From Caulobacter sp. SL161 (GTDB taxonomy: Bacteria; Pseudomonadota; Alphaproteobacteria; Caulobacterales; Caulobacteraceae): DNA of 64,000 nucleotides. The stretch covers positions 806,001-870,000 of the forward strand of contig NZ_JAPPRA010000001.1 in assembly GCF_026672375.1 (NCBI RefSeq). Direction: 5' to 3'. A program made the position numbers and the translations under genes. Under the pieces are notes generated by a model. The model ran no database searches, had not been told where the DNA came from, and was given only the letters and a program-made list of their open reading frames with translations. Below are positions 1 through 11,423 of this stretch, one piece after another (position 1 is the stretch's first letter; each line of letters starts with the position of its first letter).

Positions 1-124
1 CGCATGCTGGTCCTCTTACAAGTCGTAACCGGATGTGTGCCGCCGTCCGCGTCGCGCGGCAAGCGGGCGCTTTACAAGATCGCGGCCGCCCCGTCTTAGT
101 CCCCGTGGGCAGGATGAACGGGCG

Positions 125-1099
125 ATGCGAATGGGCGGACTGATGGAGACCGTGAGGCGTTCGCGCTTCCTGGCCGACCTGTCGCCCCACGACCGCGACC
201 CGCGGCGGACCGCGCTCGTCATCCCGGTCGGGATCCTCACCGGCGCCGTGACAGGTCTGCTCGGCGCATTGGCGGCGGTCCTGGCCTTCATGCTGGTCGT
301 CGGCGGGCTGGATGGCGCGGCTGCGGCCACCGACCTGTTCCAGGTCTTCTCCAAGCCCGATCTCGCCGAGCCTACGGGACCACAGTCGCTCTTCATCCTG
401 GCCTGCCTGGCGGGCATGAACCTGGGCGCGGCCATCGGGTTCGTCATGGCCGCCGCCGCCATCCAGCGCCGGCCCTTCGGCGACTACATCAATGACGGAC
501 AGCCGCTGCGCTGGCGGTTGGTGCTGGGCGGACTGGTGCTGGTCGGCGTGGTGATGGCGGTGGTGATCGGTCTCGTCGCCGTGGTCTCTGGCCACGTCTT
601 CGAGCCGGTCGTGCTGAAGGTCTCGCCCAATCTGGTCGGGCGCTCGCTCTACGCCATCATCGCCATCGTCCTGCTGATCCTGGCCTCGGCCGCCGAGGAA
701 CTGCTTTTTCGCGGCTGGCTGCTGAAGCAGAGCGCAGCCTATATCCGCAATCCGATCGCCCTGATGGCGCTCAACGGCCTGCTCTTCGCGGCCATTCACC
801 TGGATCCCAATCTTGACGCCTTCCTGTTCCGCGCCGCCATGGGGGCGGGGCTGACCTGGATGGCGCTACGCCTGGGCGGCATCGAGCTGGGCATCGGCGT
901 CCACGCGGCCAACAACGCCGCGATCGTATTGCTGCTGCGCCCGATCACCTTGCAGCCCGACGCAGCGCGGGAGTTTCAGCCGGGACTGGTCGCCAGCGCC
1001 GTGGTGATGCTGGCGGGTTTCATCGGGATCTCAGAACTCTGGATGCGCTGGCCCGCCCTGCGCCGCTGGACTGGCCTGTCCGCCCCAGCCGCCGCCTGA
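125..1099 (+). CDS. CPBP-family intramembrane metalloprotease (CAAX protease-like)
   Basis: Predicted 324-residue polytopic inner-membrane protein. Hydrophobic segments are spread through the chain. The second half carries the family's catalytic motifs: AAEELLFRG (EExxxR), a His in LLFAAIHLDPN, and a third motif in GIGVHAANNAA. These residues coordinate metal in Rce1/CPBP proteases; bacterial members cleave membrane or peptide substrates, but this substrate cannot be read from sequence. The ATG at 125 lies about 9 bases after AGGATGA; an upstream in-frame ATG at 35 would add an Arg-rich stretch without a ribosome site. Its TGA abuts the stop of the convergent rluB. Confidence 0.82.
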   Translation: MRMGGLMETVRRSRFLADLSPHDRDPRRTALVIPVGILTGAVTGLLGALAAVLAFMLVVGGLDGAAAATDLFQVFSKPDLAEPTGPQSLFILACLAGMNLGAAIGFVMAAAAIQRRPFGDYINDGQPLRWRLVLGGLVLVGVVMAVVIGLVAVVSGHVFEPVVLKVSPNLVGRSLYAIIAIVLLILASAAEELLFRGWLLKQSAAYIRNPIALMALNGLLFAAIHLDPNLDAFLFRAAMGAGLTWMALRLGGIELGIGVHAANNAAIVLLLRPITLQPDAAREFQPGLVASAVVMLAGFIGISELWMRWPALRRWTGLSAPAAA

Positions 1100-2338
1100 T
1101 CAGCGTTTGGGGCCGCGCGGAGGGCCTGAGCGGGTCGTCGGCTTGCCGGGGCGTTCCGACAGACGCCGCGCCGCGCCGTCGGTCGGCTTTGCGCCCGGAC
1201 GAGGCGCGGCCGGCTTGCCGCGCGCAGCGGGCTTGCCGATGTCGATGAACTTGCTCTCGATCGACTTGGCCGGACGCTTGGCCTTGGCAGGCCCCTTCGC
1301 CGGACCCTTGCCGGCGCCCTTGGGCGGACCGTGTGGCGAGGCCTTCTTCTTCGGCTTGGCCCAACCGGGCTTGTAGACCGGCTTCTCGGGCTTCTCCGGC
1401 GTGTCCAGGATCACCGCCCGATCGGCGCGCGGCGCGCCCCGGCGTTGCAGTTCGCCCCCGCCTTCGGTGCCCGGGGCCTTGGTGGGGTTGGCGATCCCCG
1501 CGAACTTGGGCCGGTCGCCGGTCGGCATGTTCTCGGGCGATACAACGCCTTCGAGCAGCTCGCGGATGACGCGTGGGCCGACCTCCTCGATCTGGCCCGC
1601 GGCCAGGGTTCCCAGGGCGAACGGACCGTAGGACAGGCGGATCAGACGATTGACCTTCAGGCCGAGCGACTCCAGCACCTTGCGGACTTCGCGGTTCTTG
1701 CCTTCCGACAGGCTGACCGTGATCCACACGTTCTTGCCGCCCCCGGCCTTTTCATGGGCCTTGTCGAGCTTGGCGTCGATCGCCCCGTAGGTGACGCCCT
1801 CGATGGTGACGCCGTCCTTCAGCTTGTCGAGCTTGGCCTGGGTCGTGTCGCCGAAAGCCCGGGCGCGGTAGCGGCGGACCCAGGCGTTGCTGGGCGTCTC
1901 AAGCGCGCGCGACAGCTCGCCGTCATTGGTCAGCAGCAGCAGGCCTTCGGAGTTCAAGTCCAGGCGACCCACCGAGATCAGACGGGGCAGATCCTTGGGC
2001 AGGGCGCCGAACACCGTCGGCCGACCCTTCGGATCATGGTGGGTGGTCATCAGGCCGGTGGGCTTGTGGTAGCGGAAGATCCGCGTCGGCTCGCGCTCGG
2101 CCACCAGCTGGCCGTCGACGGTGAGAAAGTCGCCCGGCGCGACCTTGACCGCGGGCGTTGTCAGCACCTTGCCGTTGATCGCCACGCGGCCGGCCTCAAT
2201 CAGGCGCTCGACCTCGCGCCGCGAGGCGACGCCGGCCCGCGCCAGGGCCTTGGCGACCCGCTCGCCGGGGCCGCCGTCGAGATCTCCGTCTTGACCGTCG
2301 AGGTGAGGCTCGTACAGGGGATCGTGGGGTTTGGTCAT
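1100..2338 (-). CDS. rluB: 23S rRNA pseudouridine synthase, RluB/RsuA family
   Basis: Predicted 412-residue cytoplasmic rRNA pseudouridine synthase. An N-terminal S4 RNA-binding domain (about residues 23-85) precedes the catalytic domain with the family signature GRLDLNSEGLLLLTNDGEL, which contains the catalytic Asp. RluB modifies U2605 of 23S rRNA in E. coli; the exact target here is inferred. The last ~140 residues are a Lys/Ala/Pro/Gly-rich low-complexity tail, making it much longer than E. coli RluB (about 290). The ATG at 2338 follows AAGAAGGAC in good position; the longer in-frame start is less supported. It is divergent from tadA, a common arrangement in alphaproteobacteria. Confidence 0.88.
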   Translation of the reverse strand: MTKPHDPLYEPHLDGQDGDLDGGPGERVAKALARAGVASRREVERLIEAGRVAINGKVLTTPAVKVAPGDFLTVDGQLVAEREPTRIFRYHKPTGLMTTHHDPKGRPTVFGALPKDLPRLISVGRLDLNSEGLLLLTNDGELSRALETPSNAWVRRYRARAFGDTTQAKLDKLKDGVTIEGVTYGAIDAKLDKAHEKAGGGKNVWITVSLSEGKNREVRKVLESLGLKVNRLIRLSYGPFALGTLAAGQIEEVGPRVIRELLEGVVSPENMPTGDRPKFAGIANPTKAPGTEGGGELQRRGAPRADRAVILDTPEKPEKPVYKPGWAKPKKKASPHGPPKGAGKGPAKGPAKAKRPAKSIESKFIDIGKPAARGKPAAPRPGAKPTDGAARRLSERPGKPTTRSGPPRGPKR

Positions 2339-2389
2339 GGCGCGTCCTTCTTGGGCTGGGCGCATCTCTCGATGGGCTTTCGGTTTCTA

Positions 2390-2875
2390 ATGCGCACTGA
2401 TGAGAGCGAGGATCAAGACCACCGCATGATGCGCCTGGCGCTCGACGCCGCGCGCGCCGCAGCCGAGGCCGGCGAAACGCCGGTCGGGGCGGTGATCCTG
2501 GATCCCAGCACCGGCGAGGTGATCGCGACCGCCGGCAACGGCCCGATCGCGGCCCATGACCCCACCGCCCATGCTGAGATCGCCGCCATGCGCGCTGCGG
2601 CCGCCAAGCTTGGCAACTATCGCCTGACGGACCTGACCTTGGTGGTGACCCTGGAGCCTTGCGCCATGTGCGCCGGGGCGATCAGCCATGCGCGGATCGG
2701 GCGGGTGGTGTTCGGGGCCGACGACCCGAAGGGCGGCGCCGTGGTGCATGGTCCGAAATTCTTCGCCCAGCCGACCTGCCATTGGCGGCCTGAGGTGACG
2801 GGCGGCGTGCTGGCCGACGAGAGCGCGGATCTGTTGCGCGGCTTCTTTCGCGCGCGCCGCAAGGCCAAGATCTAG
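2390..2875 (+). CDS. tadA: tRNA-specific adenosine deaminase TadA
   Basis: Predicted 161-residue zinc deaminase converting A34 to inosine in the wobble position of tRNA-Arg(ACG). It has the HAE zinc/proton-shuttle motif (AHAEIAAMR) and PCAMCAGAI (PCxxC) supplying two Cys zinc ligands. Family proteins often begin near the in-frame ATG at 2426, which would give a 149-residue protein; the upstream ATG 2390 is kept as the first start outside the divergent rluB leader. The TAG stop overlaps the stop of the opposite-strand gene within CTAG. Confidence 0.9.
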   Translation: MRTDESEDQDHRMMRLALDAARAAAEAGETPVGAVILDPSTGEVIATAGNGPIAAHDPTAHAEIAAMRAAAAKLGNYRLTDLTLVVTLEPCAMCAGAISHARIGRVVFGADDPKGGAVVHGPKFFAQPTCHWRPEVTGGVLADESADLLRGFFRARRKAKI

Positions 2876-3288
2876 TTGACCATCGCCGAGGTCAGGAGAA
2901 CCTTCGAGCCCGGCTTGCCCAGCACCTGGTCGGCGGTCTTCTGCAACTCGCGGGCCATATGGTCGATGTCCGGCGGCGCGCCGCCGCGCAGGCCGGCGGC
3001 GTAGACCATCAAGGTCTGGGCGAAGGCTGCGCGCAAGCGAGGCGTCGAGGCCTGGGCGCGCTCCATCAGCTTGGCGTCCTTGATCTCCAGGCCCGTCTCG
3101 ACCGTCATCACGCCACGACGACCATCGCGTCGCAGGATGACGGCGTTGATCGGCGCCAGCGCGAAATAGGTGACCTGCTCTTTCTTGTCGTCCTTGCCCT
3201 TGCCGGCGAGGGCCGGCGTGGGCGCGAGCAGGGGAGCCGTGGAAAGCACGGCCAGCAGGGCAAGGGACAGAAGGCGATCTCGGCGCAT
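2872..3288 (-). CDS. Small exported protein, weakly FliL-like, function unknown
   Basis: Predicted 138-residue protein with a clear Sec signal peptide (Arg-Arg start, hydrophobic core, ALA cleavage site near residue 28). The mature part starts with a Lys/Asp-rich linker (GKGKDDKKE), followed by a strand-rich region and an amphipathic helix. The pattern of a beta segment, 'P R...L' helix, and a C-terminal VLLTSAMVN strand loosely recalls the periplasmic part of FliL, but there is no transmembrane anchor and the resemblance is only by eye. It lies convergent to tadA (stops overlap) and divergent from flmA. Confidence 0.65.
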   Translation of the reverse strand: MRRDRLLSLALLAVLSTAPLLAPTPALAGKGKDDKKEQVTYFALAPINAVILRRDGRRGVMTVETGLEIKDAKLMERAQASTPRLRAAFAQTLMVYAAGLRGGAPPDIDHMARELQKTADQVLGKPGSKVLLTSAMVN

Positions 3289-3353
3289 ATCGCTTTGTAG
3301 CGCGACGTGGTTGACGTCCTCTTTACGTGTGGTGGCGCATCAAGGGGCGTTAA

Positions 3354-5607
<2,254 letters not shown>

Positions 5608-5611
<4 letters not shown>

Positions 5612-5883
5612 CCCCGTGACTTTGCGGGGCGGCCCTTGAAGTAGGCCAACGGAAACACCGTGCCGAAGCAGGCGGTCATGGCGCCGAGAACCAGGACGAA
5701 CGGCGGGACGCCAGGCGCGAGTTTGGCGATGGCCATCATCCCCGTGATCGGTCCGACGATCAGGAGAGCCGTAGCCAACCAGCCTTGCCAGCGGATAGGC
5801 CAAGCCGAAAAGCGGCCTGCGGTCAGGACGTATTCGAACCAGACTTCTCTAGCGCGTTCATCCTGACGGGGGCGTTGCGTCAT
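5608..5883 (-). CDS. Small two-helix membrane protein
   Basis: Predicted 91-residue protein with two hydrophobic segments (about residues 33-53, TALLIVGPITGMMAIAKL region; and 60-80, PFVLVLGAMTACFGTVFPLAY) and a basic C terminus. No catalytic motif is visible and I do not recognise the family. A good GAGGAG ribosome site precedes the ATG. Its stop overlaps the last codon of flmB on the other strand (TTAA). Confidence 0.6.
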
Positions 5884-5945
5884 GCGGACCGATCTCCTCA
5901 GCCTTCAGCCTTGGGGAGATATTCGCGTAACGTGCAAGTTCTGCG

Positions 5946-7643
5946 TCAAGCCGCGTGGCTCAGCAGACTCTTGATCAGATCCATGGTCTGAGGCGAATTC
6001 GTCAGCTGTTCGCGGGAGCTGGGATCCTTGGCCAGCTTCAGGGCCTCGAACCGCGCCTTGTCGGCCACCGGACCGGTGGGACCGGCCTCGCCCATGGCCA
6101 GCTTGGCCAGAAGTTGCAGGCGATGGGGCAGGGGCGCCGGCGCGCGCACGAGCATGGTCAAAAGGCGCGTATCGCCCTCGATCAGACCGCCGATCTCGCC
6201 CAGCTTGGCGCAAAGCGGTTCATAATCCTCGCGAACAAGACCGGATCGAGACAGCGAGCGCTGCAGAGCGGCGAGGTGGCTGAGCTTGGCGACCGGCGAG
6301 TCCGGGCCTTGCCGCATTTCCTTTTCGAACCGCATCGCGCTGATGTTGGCGTTCAGCCAGCGTGAGGCGTTGCGCTTGTTGACCGCGCCCATGACGTTCT
6401 CGGCTAGGCGGATCAACATCTTGATCTCTTCATGCGCAGAGCGGTCGCGGCCGAGCAGAGCCTCGATGAAGTCGCCGTTCAGCAGGGTCTTGGAGCGGGT
6501 CGTGAAGGCGACTTGGATGTCTTCGCCTTGCAAGATGCGCCCGGCGGCGGCGGTCAGGCCCATGGCCAGCGCGCGCAGATATTCGATCTCGGCCTCGGCG
6601 TCTTGCGGCTTGAGGCGGCGCACGCCGTTGAGCTCGGTCAGCACGCGCTGGGCGATGGCCTTGCGCACGCTGGGAAAGTGGTCCTCGGCGAGCCATTCGC
6701 TGAGGCGGCGCGCCGTGCCCGAAAGGTCAGGCATGCAGGCGCGGACGCCCGGCTCGATCTTGATCAGAGCCTCCACCGCCGCGCCGCCTGTCAGGCGGGT
6801 CATGGCGGCCAGGGTGGCGCCCAGGTCGTCCTTGGTGTCGAGAAGGTCGGCCATACCGGCGCGCGAGCCGATGATCTCGGCGAGCGGCGCCTCGATGGCC
6901 TGCAAGGCCGCGACGCGCGCCCGGGCCTCGGCGGGCGCAGCGTCGGCCAGGTCGAGCAGGCGGGCGATCTTGTCGGACCAGTTGGTGGCGGGCGCGATCG
7001 ACGCGGCGACGCCGGCGCCCAGCAGGAAGGCGCGATCGGGATCGGCCACCAGGCGCTCGGCGGCCCTGGCGAAGCCTTCCTTGTCGAGGTCGGGAAGCGC
7101 GCCCTTCTTGAACGCCTTCATCAGGTTGGCGATGGTGCGCTCGACCAGCCCGTGGAAGTGGCGCATGACCTCGTGCACGGACTGTCCGCGCGCTTCGGCC
7201 TCGGGAATGGCGATCTTTTGCAGCGCATGCTGCAGGTCCGTGCCCGACGCTTCCAGCTTTTCGACCAGGTCGGGTCGGTGCAGCAGTTCGAACGGCGTGG
7301 CCTTGTGGCGGCTCAGCCAGCCTTCCAGCAGGCGACCGATCCGGTCGCGGGCGTGGGCGGTGTAGAGATCGGCCGGCTGGACGCAGAGCGGATCGCGGTC
7401 CTCGACCTCCTTCTTGGGCTTACCGCCGTCGACGAGACCCTTGGTGAAGATCGAGATCGACTTGTACTCGCCGGTGGACGGGTCGAGCGTCTCCTTGGTC
7501 ACCCGCGAGGCGACCGCGCGGTTCTGGGTGAGGACGTCTTCAGCCACCTGCAAGGCGTGCGCGCGGTTTTCAGTGGCGATTTCCAGCGTCCACTGCGCGC
7601 CGACCTTGCGTCGGACAAAAAGCTCGTAGTGGACTTGGCTCAT
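5946..7643 (-). CDS. Conserved-looking hypothetical protein, 565 residues, helical
   Basis: I do not recognise this protein. The first ~90 residues look like a compact alpha/beta domain (HYELFVRRKVGAQWTLEIAT, then AEDVLTQNRAVASRVTKET). The rest is Ala/Leu-rich and mostly helical with no long hydrophobic segment or signal peptide, so it is probably cytoplasmic and possibly a helical-repeat scaffold. It has no recognisable nucleotide-binding or metal motif. It is transcribed divergently from chvI across a 216-base gap, so it could share control with the ChvIG system; that is inference. Confidence 0.75.
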   Translation of the reverse strand: MSQVHYELFVRRKVGAQWTLEIATENRAHALQVAEDVLTQNRAVASRVTKETLDPSTGEYKSISIFTKGLVDGGKPKKEVEDRDPLCVQPADLYTAHARDRIGRLLEGWLSRHKATPFELLHRPDLVEKLEASGTDLQHALQKIAIPEAEARGQSVHEVMRHFHGLVERTIANLMKAFKKGALPDLDKEGFARAAERLVADPDRAFLLGAGVAASIAPATNWSDKIARLLDLADAAPAEARARVAALQAIEAPLAEIIGSRAGMADLLDTKDDLGATLAAMTRLTGGAAVEALIKIEPGVRACMPDLSGTARRLSEWLAEDHFPSVRKAIAQRVLTELNGVRRLKPQDAEAEIEYLRALAMGLTAAAGRILQGEDIQVAFTTRSKTLLNGDFIEALLGRDRSAHEEIKMLIRLAENVMGAVNKRNASRWLNANISAMRFEKEMRQGPDSPVAKLSHLAALQRSLSRSGLVREDYEPLCAKLGEIGGLIEGDTRLLTMLVRAPAPLPHRLQLLAKLAMGEAGPTGPVADKARFEALKLAKDPSSREQLTNSPQTMDLIKSLLSHAA

Positions 7644-7859
7644 GCCCTACCCGCTCCAGGAGCGGTAACTATGGCGTACGAGACCTTAAGGCGAGGTTGA
7701 GGATAATTTCTGGTGACCCGTGCGCCGCAATCGCGCCTTGCTCGAGCCGCAAAGCGTCGCCAGAAGCAGGGAAAGCTTTACCGCGCCGTGCGTTGAAGCT
7801 GTGACGCCCGACCGATAGGATCGGGCGAACACGGAAGGTGAAGGACACGTATCGACCCG
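7644..7859. promoter_or_regulatory. Divergent promoter region of chvI and the 565-residue protein gene
   Basis: 216 bases without a gene between divergent starts. It contains a small hairpin CGCTCC-AG-GAGCG beside the minus-strand start, and an A/T-rich patch (GAGGATAATTTCTGG) typical of a core promoter. I cannot place individual operators with confidence. Confidence 0.4.
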
Positions 7860-8567
7860 ATGGCCGCGATCACGCTCATTGACGACGACGAGAACATCGT
7901 CGCTTCGGTCTCGCTGGCCCTGGAGAGCCACGGCCATACCGTGAAGGCCTATTACGACGGCGCCTCCGGGCTGGAAGCGGTGGAGGCCAGTCCGCCGGAC
8001 CTGGTGATCCTGGACGTGAAGATGCCGCGCATGGACGGCATGGAAGTGCTGCGCCGCCTGCGCCAGACGTCCGAAATTCCCGTGATCATGCTGACGTCCA
8101 AGGATGACGAGATCGACGAGATCCTCGGCTTCAACCTGGGCGCTGACGACTATATGCATAAGCCGTTCAGCCAGCGGCTGCTCCTGGAGCGCGTAAAGGC
8201 CGTGCTGCGTCGTGCTCGCCCCGAGGAGGACGAGGCGCCTTCCGCCGCCGGCGCGGCGGGGTCCAAGACGATGAAGCGCGGCAAGCTCACCCTCGATCCC
8301 GCCCGCCATGACAGCTTGTGGGACGGAAAGCCCGTCCGCCTGACCGTAACCGAGTTCCTCTTGCTGCAGGCCCTGGCCCAGCGCCCTGGTTTCGTGAAGA
8401 GCCGCGACAACCTGATGGACGCGGCCTACGACGATCAGGTCTATGTCGACGACCGCACGATCGACAGCCACATCAAGCGCATGCGCAAGAAGTTCCGTCA
8501 GGTCGACCCGGAATTCGACTCCATCGAGACCCTGTACGGCGTTGGCTACCGTTACCGCGAAGCCTGA
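7860..8567 (+). CDS. chvI: Response regulator ChvI (OmpR/PhoB family)
   Basis: Predicted 235-residue DNA-binding response regulator. The receiver domain has the acidic pocket (DDDE at 8-11) and phospho-acceptor Asp52 in [12 protein letters not shown]; the C-terminal ~100 residues are an OmpR-type winged helix ([31 protein letters not shown]). In alphaproteobacteria ChvI pairs with ChvG and controls the response to acid, minimal medium and envelope stress; in Caulobacter it activates an sRNA regulator. chvG follows with overlapping coding sequence, and hprK and PTS genes come after, the typical alphaproteobacterial order. Confidence 0.92.
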   Translation: MAAITLIDDDENIVASVSLALESHGHTVKAYYDGASGLEAVEASPPDLVILDVKMPRMDGMEVLRRLRQTSEIPVIMLTSKDDEIDEILGFNLGADDYMHKPFSQRLLLERVKAVLRRARPEEDEAPSAAGAAGSKTMKRGKLTLDPARHDSLWDGKPVRLTVTEFLLLQALAQRPGFVKSRDNLMDAAYDDQVYVDDRTIDSHIKRMRKKFRQVDPEFDSIETLYGVGYRYREA

Positions 8568-10146
8568 GGCGCCCGCGCCTGAGCCCCTGCGGCGCTTTGC
8601 CTGGCCGCGCGGCTCGCGGCTGGGGCGCCTGATCGTTGTCCTTAACGTCGTGGCCCTGGCGATCGTCATCGTCGGGGCCTTGATCCTCAATGAGCTGCGC
8701 AACGGCCTCGTGAACGCGCGGATCGACAGCCTCACGACCCAGGGCGAGCTGATCGCCAATGTGATCGACCAGTCGGCCACTGTGGGGGAGCCGGAGCCGG
8801 CGCTCGATCCCTATACGGCCAGCCAGATCTTCCAGCTGCTGTTCATCCCCCGCTCGCAGCGCGCGCGGCTGTTCGACGCTGAGGGCAAGGCGCTGGCCGA
8901 TTCGTTCGTGGTGGCCGACCGCGTCGACTGGAAGGTGCTGCCCCCCGCCCGCAAGCCCGAGCAGAAGGCGGCCGACTCAAAAGCCACGCCCGAGAGCGTC
9001 GCCAAGGCCAAGCGCGCCCAGGAGGCTTTGACCAACGAGATCGCTCAGGCCATGCGCGGGCGGACGGTCGCGGGAACCCGGATCGCCGAGAACGGCGAGC
9101 GGGTCGTCTCGGTGTCGATCCCGATCCAGCATGTGAAGGCGGTGCTCGGCGTCCTGACACTGGAGGCCAGCGACGTCGATGAGATCATCGCCGCCCAACG
9201 CAAGGCCCTGTTGCCGTTCATCGCGGTGGCCATGCTGGCGATCCTGACCTCCAGTGTGCTGCTGCATAGGCTGATCGCTGTGCCGGTTCTGCGCCTGGCC
9301 CGTGCGGCGGACCATGTGCGCCTGCAAGGCGCTCGCGCCATTTCGCTTCCCGACCTCTCGGAGCGGAAAGACGAGCTGGGCGACCTGTCACGCTCGCTGG
9401 AGGACATGACCCATTCGCTGTCCGAGCGGATGGACGCCATCGAGCGCTTCGCCGCAGACGTCGCGCACGAGATCAAGAATCCGCTGACCTCGATCCGCTC
9501 GGCGATCGAGACCCTGGACCTCGTCACCGAGCCGGCCGCCCGCGCGCGGCTGCTGGCCATTCTGCAGAACGACGTCAATCGCCTGGACCGGCTCGTCACC
9601 GACATCTCCAACGCCTCGCGCCTCGACGCGGAGCTGTCGCGTGAGCATCCCAAGGCGCTCGATCTGGGGCGTCTTTTGACGGAGGTGGTGAGCCTCTACG
9701 AGAACCAGTGGCGTCCCGGCGACGCGCCGGGCAGCGTGCGCGTGTCACTCAGTCTCGCGGACCCCTCACAACCGGCGATCATCCTGGGCCGAGAGACGCC
9801 GATCGGACAGGTGTTCCGCAACCTGATCGACAATGCGCGCTCATTCAGCCCGGCCGACGGCGAGGTGCGCGTGACCTTGTCGCGGACCCGGGGCGGGCTG
9901 ATCGCGGCTGTCGAGGACGACGGGCCGGGCATGCCGCCCGAAAACCTCGAGACCATCTTCGAGCGATTTTACACCTCGCGCCCCAAGGGGCGGGCGTTCG
10001 GCGGCAATTCGGGCCTGGGCCTGTCGATCGCTCGTCAGATCGTCGAGACGCATGGCGGTACGATCCATGCGGAGAACCGCAAGGACGCGACCGGGGCGGT
10101 GGTCGGCGCGCGCTTCATCGTCGAGTTGCCGGACGTGCGCGAATGA
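8542..10146 (+). CDS. chvG: Sensor histidine kinase ChvG
   Basis: Predicted 534-residue membrane kinase partner of ChvI. Order: TM1 (about residues 24-50), a periplasmic sensor region of about 190 residues with a Lys/Ala/Glu-rich stretch, TM2 ([20 protein letters not shown]), HAMP, HisKA with His309 in [15 protein letters not shown], then HATPase with N (IDNARSFSP), DDGPGMPP and [10 protein letters not shown] motifs. The only reasonable start before TM1 is the TTG at 8542, inside the last codons of chvI; longer in-frame starts would lie deep inside chvI. The stop overlaps the hprK ATG (ATGA). Start certainty is moderate, identity high. Confidence 0.88.
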   Translation: MATVTAKPEAPAPEPLRRFAWPRGSRLGRLIVVLNVVALAIVIVGALILNELRNGLVNARIDSLTTQGELIANVIDQSATVGEPEPALDPYTASQIFQLLFIPRSQRARLFDAEGKALADSFVVADRVDWKVLPPARKPEQKAADSKATPESVAKAKRAQEALTNEIAQAMRGRTVAGTRIAENGERVVSVSIPIQHVKAVLGVLTLEASDVDEIIAAQRKALLPFIAVAMLAILTSSVLLHRLIAVPVLRLARAADHVRLQGARAISLPDLSERKDELGDLSRSLEDMTHSLSERMDAIERFAADVAHEIKNPLTSIRSAIETLDLVTEPAARARLLAILQNDVNRLDRLVTDISNASRLDAELSREHPKALDLGRLLTEVVSLYENQWRPGDAPGSVRVSLSLADPSQPAIILGRETPIGQVFRNLIDNARSFSPADGEVRVTLSRTRGGLIAAVEDDGPGMPPENLETIFERFYTSRPKGRAFGGNSGLGLSIARQIVETHGGTIHAENRKDATGAVVGARFIVELPDVRE

Positions 10147-10577
10147 TCCGCCACGGCGGCCTGATCGCTCTGCGCCACCAAGGGTTTTGGCGCGGCGCGC
10201 TGATCGAAGGCCCGTCGGGAGCCGGCAAAAGCGACCTGGCCCTGCGCGCTCTGGATCAGGGTTTCCGTCTTGTCGCCGATGATCGCGTCGTGACTTTCGC
10301 TGCGGGCGGTCGCCTCTACGGACGCGCGCCCGAGACCTTGGCGGGGCTCATCGAGGTGCGCGGGCTCGGCGTGGTCACCGCCGCCGCCGTCTCCTTCGCG
10401 GAGATCGCGCTGATCATCCGCTGCGTCGACGCTCCAGGCCGGGTCGAAAGACTGCCTGGGCCCCGTGTCGAGCAGATTGCGGGCGTGGATGTTCCCGTTT
10501 TCGACCTGTGGCCGCCAGAACCCGCCGCGCCGGCGAAAATCAGACGCATGATGCAGTCTCTTGGAGTCCAATCCTAA
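10143..10577 (+). CDS. hprK: Short HPr kinase/phosphorylase
   Basis: Predicted 144-residue protein with the P-loop GPSGAGKS (residues 23-30) and the HprK signature GLIEVRGLGV. It lacks the N-terminal domain of Gram-positive HprK (about 310 residues), as is usual for the short alphaproteobacterial form. Family members phosphorylate and dephosphorylate HPr on Ser46, which is present in the HPr encoded two genes downstream. The ATG overlaps the chvG TGA, so kinase signalling and PTS regulation are translationally coupled. Confidence 0.87.
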   Translation: MIRHGGLIALRHQGFWRGALIEGPSGAGKSDLALRALDQGFRLVADDRVVTFAAGGRLYGRAPETLAGLIEVRGLGVVTAAAVSFAEIALIIRCVDAPGRVERLPGPRVEQIAGVDVPVFDLWPPEPAAPAKIRRMMQSLGVQS

Positions 10578-10652
10578 CGGGCGTATCAAGACCGCCCGCG
10601 CGACACTCTCCCGGTCGTGGCGGGAATGGGGATCCCGTTTGAGATACAAGGC

Positions 10653-11060
10653 ATGATCGGGCTCGTGATTGTGACGCACGGGCGTCTGGCGGAAGAATTC
10701 GTCTCCGCTATGGAGCATGTCGTGGGGCCGCAGGCCGCCGTAAAGGCGATCTGTATCGGTCCGGAAGACGACATGGAGCGTCGCCGCGCGGACATCCTGA
10801 AGGCGTGCGCAGCGGTCGACGAGAGCGGCGACGGCGTCATCCTGCTGACCGACATGTTCGGCGGGACGCCCAGCAACCTGGCCATCTCGGTGATGGAGCA
10901 GACCAAGGCCGAGGTGATCGCGGGCCTCAACCTGCCCATGCTCATCAAGCTGGCCAGCGTGCGCCAGCGCGAGACGTTGCAGGCCTGTGTCGCTCACGCC
11001 CAGGAGGCTGGACGCAAGTACATCTCCGTGGCCTCCTACGTGCTCGCCGGAGAAAAGTGA
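10653..11060 (+). CDS. PTS mannose-type EIIA component
   Basis: Predicted 135-residue cytosolic EIIA of the mannose/sorbose family. The active His is His9 in MIGLVIVTHGRLAEE, and TDMFGGTPSNLA is the family's conserved second motif. No EIIB, EIIC or EIID gene is nearby, so it is most likely a regulatory phosphate acceptor, not part of a sugar transporter. The start at 10653 gives the family N terminus; ATGs at 10617 and 10626 would add a stretch of 9-12 residues without homologous character. It lies between hprK and HPr in the same operon. Confidence 0.87.
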   Translation: MIGLVIVTHGRLAEEFVSAMEHVVGPQAAVKAICIGPEDDMERRRADILKACAAVDESGDGVILLTDMFGGTPSNLAISVMEQTKAEVIAGLNLPMLIKLASVRQRETLQACVAHAQEAGRKYISVASYVLAGEK

Positions 11061-11065
11061 CGCGC

Positions 11066-11335
11066 ATGGCTTCAAGAACGGTCGAGATCGTCAACGAGCG
11101 GGGATTGCACGCCCGGGCCTCGGCCAAGTTCGTGAAGATGGCGTCAGGCTTCGACGCCGAGGTGACCGTCAGTCGCGAAGGCGCGTCCGTCGATGCGCGA
11201 TCGATCATGGGTTTGATGATGCTCGCGGCCGGCATTGGCTCGACCATCGACATCAGCGCCGAGGGCCCCGAGGCCGAAGCCGCGATCGAAGCTCTGTGCG
11301 AGCTGGTCGGCAACCGGTTCGACGAGGAGCGGTAA
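11066..11335 (+). CDS. ptsH: Phosphocarrier protein HPr
   Basis: Predicted 89-residue HPr. His15 in NERGLHARASAKFV is the PEP-dependent phosphorylation site and Ser46 in DARSIMGLMML is the HprK site, so it can receive both signals. It sits 5 bases after the EIIA stop with GGAGAAAAG upstream. In this gene order (chvIG-hprK-EIIA-HPr) it is taken to be part of a regulatory PTS sensing PEP and carbon/nitrogen state. Confidence 0.92.
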   Translation: MASRTVEIVNERGLHARASAKFVKMASGFDAEVTVSREGASVDARSIMGLMMLAAGIGSTIDISAEGPEAEAAIEALCELVGNRFDEER

Positions 11336-11384
11336 CACCCTCCGCCTCCGGAGCCCGTGGACCTTGGGCGGCCCCGTCCAAAAC

Positions 11385-11423
11385 AATCAAAAAGGGCTCT
11401 GAATGTCTGACTTCAGAGTCCGG
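11385..11423 (-). terminator. Rho-independent terminator on the minus strand
   Basis: Read on the minus strand: GGACTCTGAA, an 8-base loop, TTCAGAGCCC, then TTTTTGATTGTTTT. The stem is ten pairs with one mismatch and is followed directly by the T-run, so it terminates leftward transcription. On the plus strand it has no T-run and does not serve ptsH. Since the next minus-strand gene ends at 11575, a leftward transcript must extend about 150 bases past it or begin between. Confidence 0.7.
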
